From: an uncultured Collinsella sp.
GTDB lineage: Bacteria > Actinomycetota > Coriobacteriia > Coriobacteriales > Coriobacteriaceae
Direction: 5' to 3'
DNA: 6,527 nt
NCBI GenBank assembly: GCA_902478945.1
Contig: CABSMX010000104.1
Span: forward strand, 1-6,527
In this document: one piece after another, positions 5,350 to 6,527 of the stretch
Layout of the letters: each line of letters starts with the position of its first letter
How positions within the stretch are numbered: position 1 is the stretch's first letter
The notes under the pieces: generated by a model
The model's input: only the letters and a program-made list of their open reading frames with translations
Database searches by the model: none
What the model was told of the DNA's origin: nothing
Program-made: the position numbers and the translations under genes

Positions 5350-5640
5350 ATGTTCCAGGCTGGAGATGTCGTCGAGACCGACTTCGAAGGATTTCTGAAG
5401 CTGCTGCGTTCCAAGACGCGCGCTTTCGTGTCGATCAATGATCACGAGTACTACATCACGCACACCGATGGCTATTGGCGTGTTCAGGATTGCGAGGCCC
5501 TCAACGATAAGGGCCACTTTACTGACTGCTCCGAGCTGGTCAACACGGTCTGCGAGGTCGTCGAGCTGCCGTGGATCTGCGGCAAGAGCCTGCACGATAG
5601 CTTCTCGGGCGCCACGGTCTACGAGGCCGTTGCCGCTTAA
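5350..5640 (+). CDS. Small conserved-looking hypothetical protein (96 aa)
   Basis: I recognise no family. The 96-residue protein is soluble, somewhat acidic and has no signal peptide or membrane span. It begins MFQAGDVVETDFEGFLKLL and has an aromatic, beta-rich centre (AFVSINDHEYYITHTDGYWRVQDCE). It contains four cysteines (C48, C60, C68, C77), spaced irregularly rather than as a zinc knuckle. AGGAGGT lies six bases before the ATG, the strongest ribosome binding site in the window, and codon use favours common GC-ending codons, so it is probably well expressed. A strong intrinsic terminator follows within 30 bases, making it a single-gene transcript. Its divergent neighbour is the nitroreductase, but no functional link can be shown. 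Confidence 0.75.
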   Translation: MFQAGDVVETDFEGFLKLLRSKTRAFVSINDHEYYITHTDGYWRVQDCEALNDKGHFTDCSELVNTVCEVVELPWICGKSLHDSFSGATVYEAVAA

Positions 5641-5666
5641 CAGGCAATAAAACCCGATTTTCACGT

Positions 5667-5702
5667 GACCGCTGGCGCCGCCCCCGCGCCGGCGGTCTTT
5701 TT
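5667..5702 (+). terminator. Rho-independent terminator of the 96-residue protein gene
   Basis: GACCGCTGGCGC (5667-5678) pairs with GCGCCGGCGGTC (5686-5697) over 12 positions with one G-T pair, around a 7-base C-rich loop, and is followed directly by TTTTT (5698-5702). It begins 27 bases after the stop codon. This is a textbook intrinsic terminator that separates the small gene from the marR operon. Confidence 0.93.
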
Positions 5703-5718
5703 CTGCCGATAGGCCATA

Positions 5719-5732
5719 AAATGCGCGCATTT
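5719..5732. promoter_or_regulatory. 14-bp perfect palindrome upstream of the marR promoter
   Basis: AAATGCGCGCATTT is self-complementary over 14 bases and lies 12 bases upstream of the marR -35 hexamer. Its core, ATGCGCGCAT, recurs at 5260-5269 in the intergenic region before the small gene. It is a candidate binding site for a dimeric regulator; no protein can be assigned. Confidence 0.35.
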
Positions 5733-5744
5733 GCGGAGAGCCTG

Positions 5745-5773
5745 TTGACGATAGTCAAAACTCGGACTAATCT
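5745..5773 (+). promoter_or_regulatory. marR-ABC exporter promoter
   Basis: TTGACG (5745-5750) and TAATCT (5768-5773) have the ideal 17-base spacing. The -35 matches five of six consensus positions; the -10 keeps the TANNNT pattern. Transcription would start near 5780, about 40 bases before the marR ATG. The inverted repeat TTGAC-GATA-GTCAA (5745-5758) covers the -35, and an operator-like direct repeat lies in the spacer and leader. The arrangement fits repression by MarR through occlusion of RNA polymerase. Confidence 0.65.
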
Positions 5774-5806
5774 AGAGACACAAAATTGGTCAAAAATCGG
5801 ACAATC
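5754..5806 (+). repeat. Direct repeat GTCAAAANTCGGAC, candidate MarR operator pair
   Basis: GTCAAAACTCGGAC (5754-5767) and GTCAAAAATCGGAC (5789-5802) differ at one base and start 35 bases apart. Each is followed by AATC, with one extra T in the first copy. The first copy fills the -35/-10 spacer and the second lies in the transcribed leader. The second is also part of the partial palindrome ATTGGTC-N8-GACAAT (5785-5805). Autorepression by the MarR protein encoded just downstream is the simplest reading. Confidence 0.5.
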
Positions 5807-5820
5807 GAATGGTGGGATAG

Positions 5821-6321
5821 ATGAATAGTGCGGTTGCGCTGGTCGACTTCGACCGGTTGCTCAATGGACTCGACCATATCTATTCGGAGTTCTCGCGCGC
5901 CTGCGGCCTTTCGGACTGCGCCTATTGGATGCTCGTCGACACCAGCACGGCGGGCGGCAGTATTGCCGTAAGCCGTCTGACAAGCGAATGGTTCTACAGC
6001 AAGCAGACCATCAACTCGGCAATTAAAACCTTGACGGCGCGGGGCTTCGCAACGTTGGAGTTTGCCGAAGGCAGCCGTAAGAACAAGGTTGTGAGCCTGA
6101 CCGAAGAGGGCAGGCGATTTGCCGAGCGTTATGCGCTGCCGGCACTCAAGGCCGAGCAGCGAGCCTTTGGCGCGCTTGAGCCATGTGAGCAGCGCGAGAT
6201 TATGCGCTTGATCGGCAAATTCTCTCAGGTGCTCGGCGATGAGTGCGATGCCTTTAAGCAGCATATCGCTGCCGAGAGCCAAGCCGAGAATCAAGGTGAG
6301 GGGGAGTCGTGCGACTGTTAA
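5821..6321 (+). CDS. MarR-family transcriptional regulator
   Basis: This is a predicted dimeric winged-helix repressor of the downstream ABC exporter and of itself. Of its 166 residues, about 33-140 cover the MarR fold: helix 1-2 (AYWMLVDTSTAGG), the recognition region VSRLTSEWFYSKQTINSAIKTLTARGF (50-76), and the wing with a basic tip GSRKNKVVSLTEEG (84-97). A dimerising helix follows, then a polar, acidic tail (150-166) ending CDC. Six cysteines (28, 33, 122, 142, 164, 166) are more than usual, so redox sensing is conceivable but not shown. The ATG follows GGTGGGA at close spacing. Transcription comes from the TTGACG/TAATCT promoter about 40 bases upstream, which carries repeated motifs likely to be the operator. 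The 3' end overlaps the ABC gene start, implying translational coupling. MarR plus ABC exporter operons are common in Gram-positive gut bacteria. Confidence 0.92.
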   Translation: MNSAVALVDFDRLLNGLDHIYSEFSRACGLSDCAYWMLVDTSTAGGSIAVSRLTSEWFYSKQTINSAIKTLTARGFATLEFAEGSRKNKVVSLTEEGRRFAERYALPALKAEQRAFGALEPCEQREIMRLIGKFSQVLGDECDAFKQHIAAESQAENQGEGESCDC

Positions 6322-6527
6322 TGAGGTTTCTAAAGCCATATCGAGGGCTTGTCGCAGTGACACTGCTGGTGCTGCTGGTGGATAACGTCGGTACGCTGTT
6401 GGTTCCCACGATGCTGGCGAACATGGTCAACACCGGTATTACCACGGGCGATGTCGACTACATTTTACGCAACGGCCTATACATGTTTATCGCGACCAGC
6501 ATGGCTAGCGGCGGCACGGTGCTGGGC
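6309..6527 (+). CDS. ABC exporter permease/ATPase, N-terminal part (cut by window end)
   Basis: Only the first 73 codons are present and the frame stays open to the window edge. They read as the start of a type-1 exporter transmembrane domain: MRLLMRFLKPYRGLVAVTLL, a first hydrophobic span (about 13-33), the loop with VPTMLANMVNTGITTGDVDYI, and the beginning of a second span (about 58 onward). This fits half-size multidrug or peptide exporters of the MdlB/MsbA class, which often occur as two consecutive subunits forming a heterodimer; a second subunit would be expected beyond the window. GTG 6309 is preferred because AAGGTGAGG (6293-6301) lies at good spacing. The in-frame ATG at 6321, overlapping the marR stop by one base, is the alternative, but its purine-rich site would be about 15 bases away. 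The nucleotide-binding domain is not seen, so the ABC assignment rests on the N-terminal pattern and the MarR context. Confidence 0.8.
   Translation, partial: MRLLMRFLKPYRGLVAVTLLVLLVDNVGTLLVPTMLANMVNTGITTGDVDYILRNGLYMFIATSMASGGTVLG

Noticed and set aside
5321..5398. Short leader open frame (25 codons) overlapping the small gene start
   Set aside because: It has no proper ribosome binding site, overlaps the real Shine-Dalgarno and start, and its peptide has no attenuator-type codon run.
1..6527. CRISPR array, tRNA or rRNA genes, phage or toxin-antitoxin module
   Set aside because: No regularly spaced short repeats, no cloverleaf with anticodon arm and no rRNA signature were seen; the small protein has no partner gene or toxin features.

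Overview
The window looks like chromosomal DNA from a high-GC Gram-positive bacterium. The gene types, codon use and gene arrangement resemble the gut Coriobacteriia, Collinsella in particular. That is an inference from general protein resemblance, not from a marker gene. I see no rRNA or tRNA, no transposase, no CRISPR array and no phage genes.

Layout, left to right. Positions 1-133 hold one copy of an intergenic repeat that folds into a long imperfect hairpin, followed by a second strong hairpin at 157-198. A GntR/FadR-type (FCD) regulator lies on the minus strand (249 to about 938-980). It is divergent from a YeiH-family membrane protein, a putative sulfate or sulfonate-type anion exporter (1144-2178). 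A structured intergenic stretch (2231-2319) separates yeiH from a 405-residue regulator (2445-3662). That regulator has the outline of a sigma-54 activator with a Fis-type helix-turn-helix, but its ATPase motifs are ruined. A basic, single-pass membrane protein of unknown function follows from its own promoter (3746-4321). The second repeat copy (4381-4513) lies in inverted orientation, and beyond it is a minus-strand nitroreductase (4531-5058). A 291-base intergenic stretch leads to a small 96-residue soluble protein (5350-5640) with a strong ribosome binding site and a textbook terminator. The right end carries a MarR regulator (5821-6321) overlapping the start of an ABC exporter subunit (6309 to the window edge).

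Three local regulatory units are visible. The FCD regulator probably controls the divergent exporter. The MarR protein probably controls its own promoter and the ABC exporter, and that promoter carries repeated motifs that look like operator sites. The nitroreductase and the 96-residue protein are transcribed divergently from a shared intergenic region.

The most noteworthy items are: the 133-bp inverted repeat pair (127 of 133 positions identical), where copy B lies between convergent genes and copy A probably does; the enhancer-binding-protein-like regulator lacking the Walker A lysine, Walker B acids and GAFTGA loop; and the repeated GTCAAAANTCGGAC motif in the marR promoter. None of these is proof of a new system. 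The repeat family and the degenerate regulator are the best candidates for something little described.
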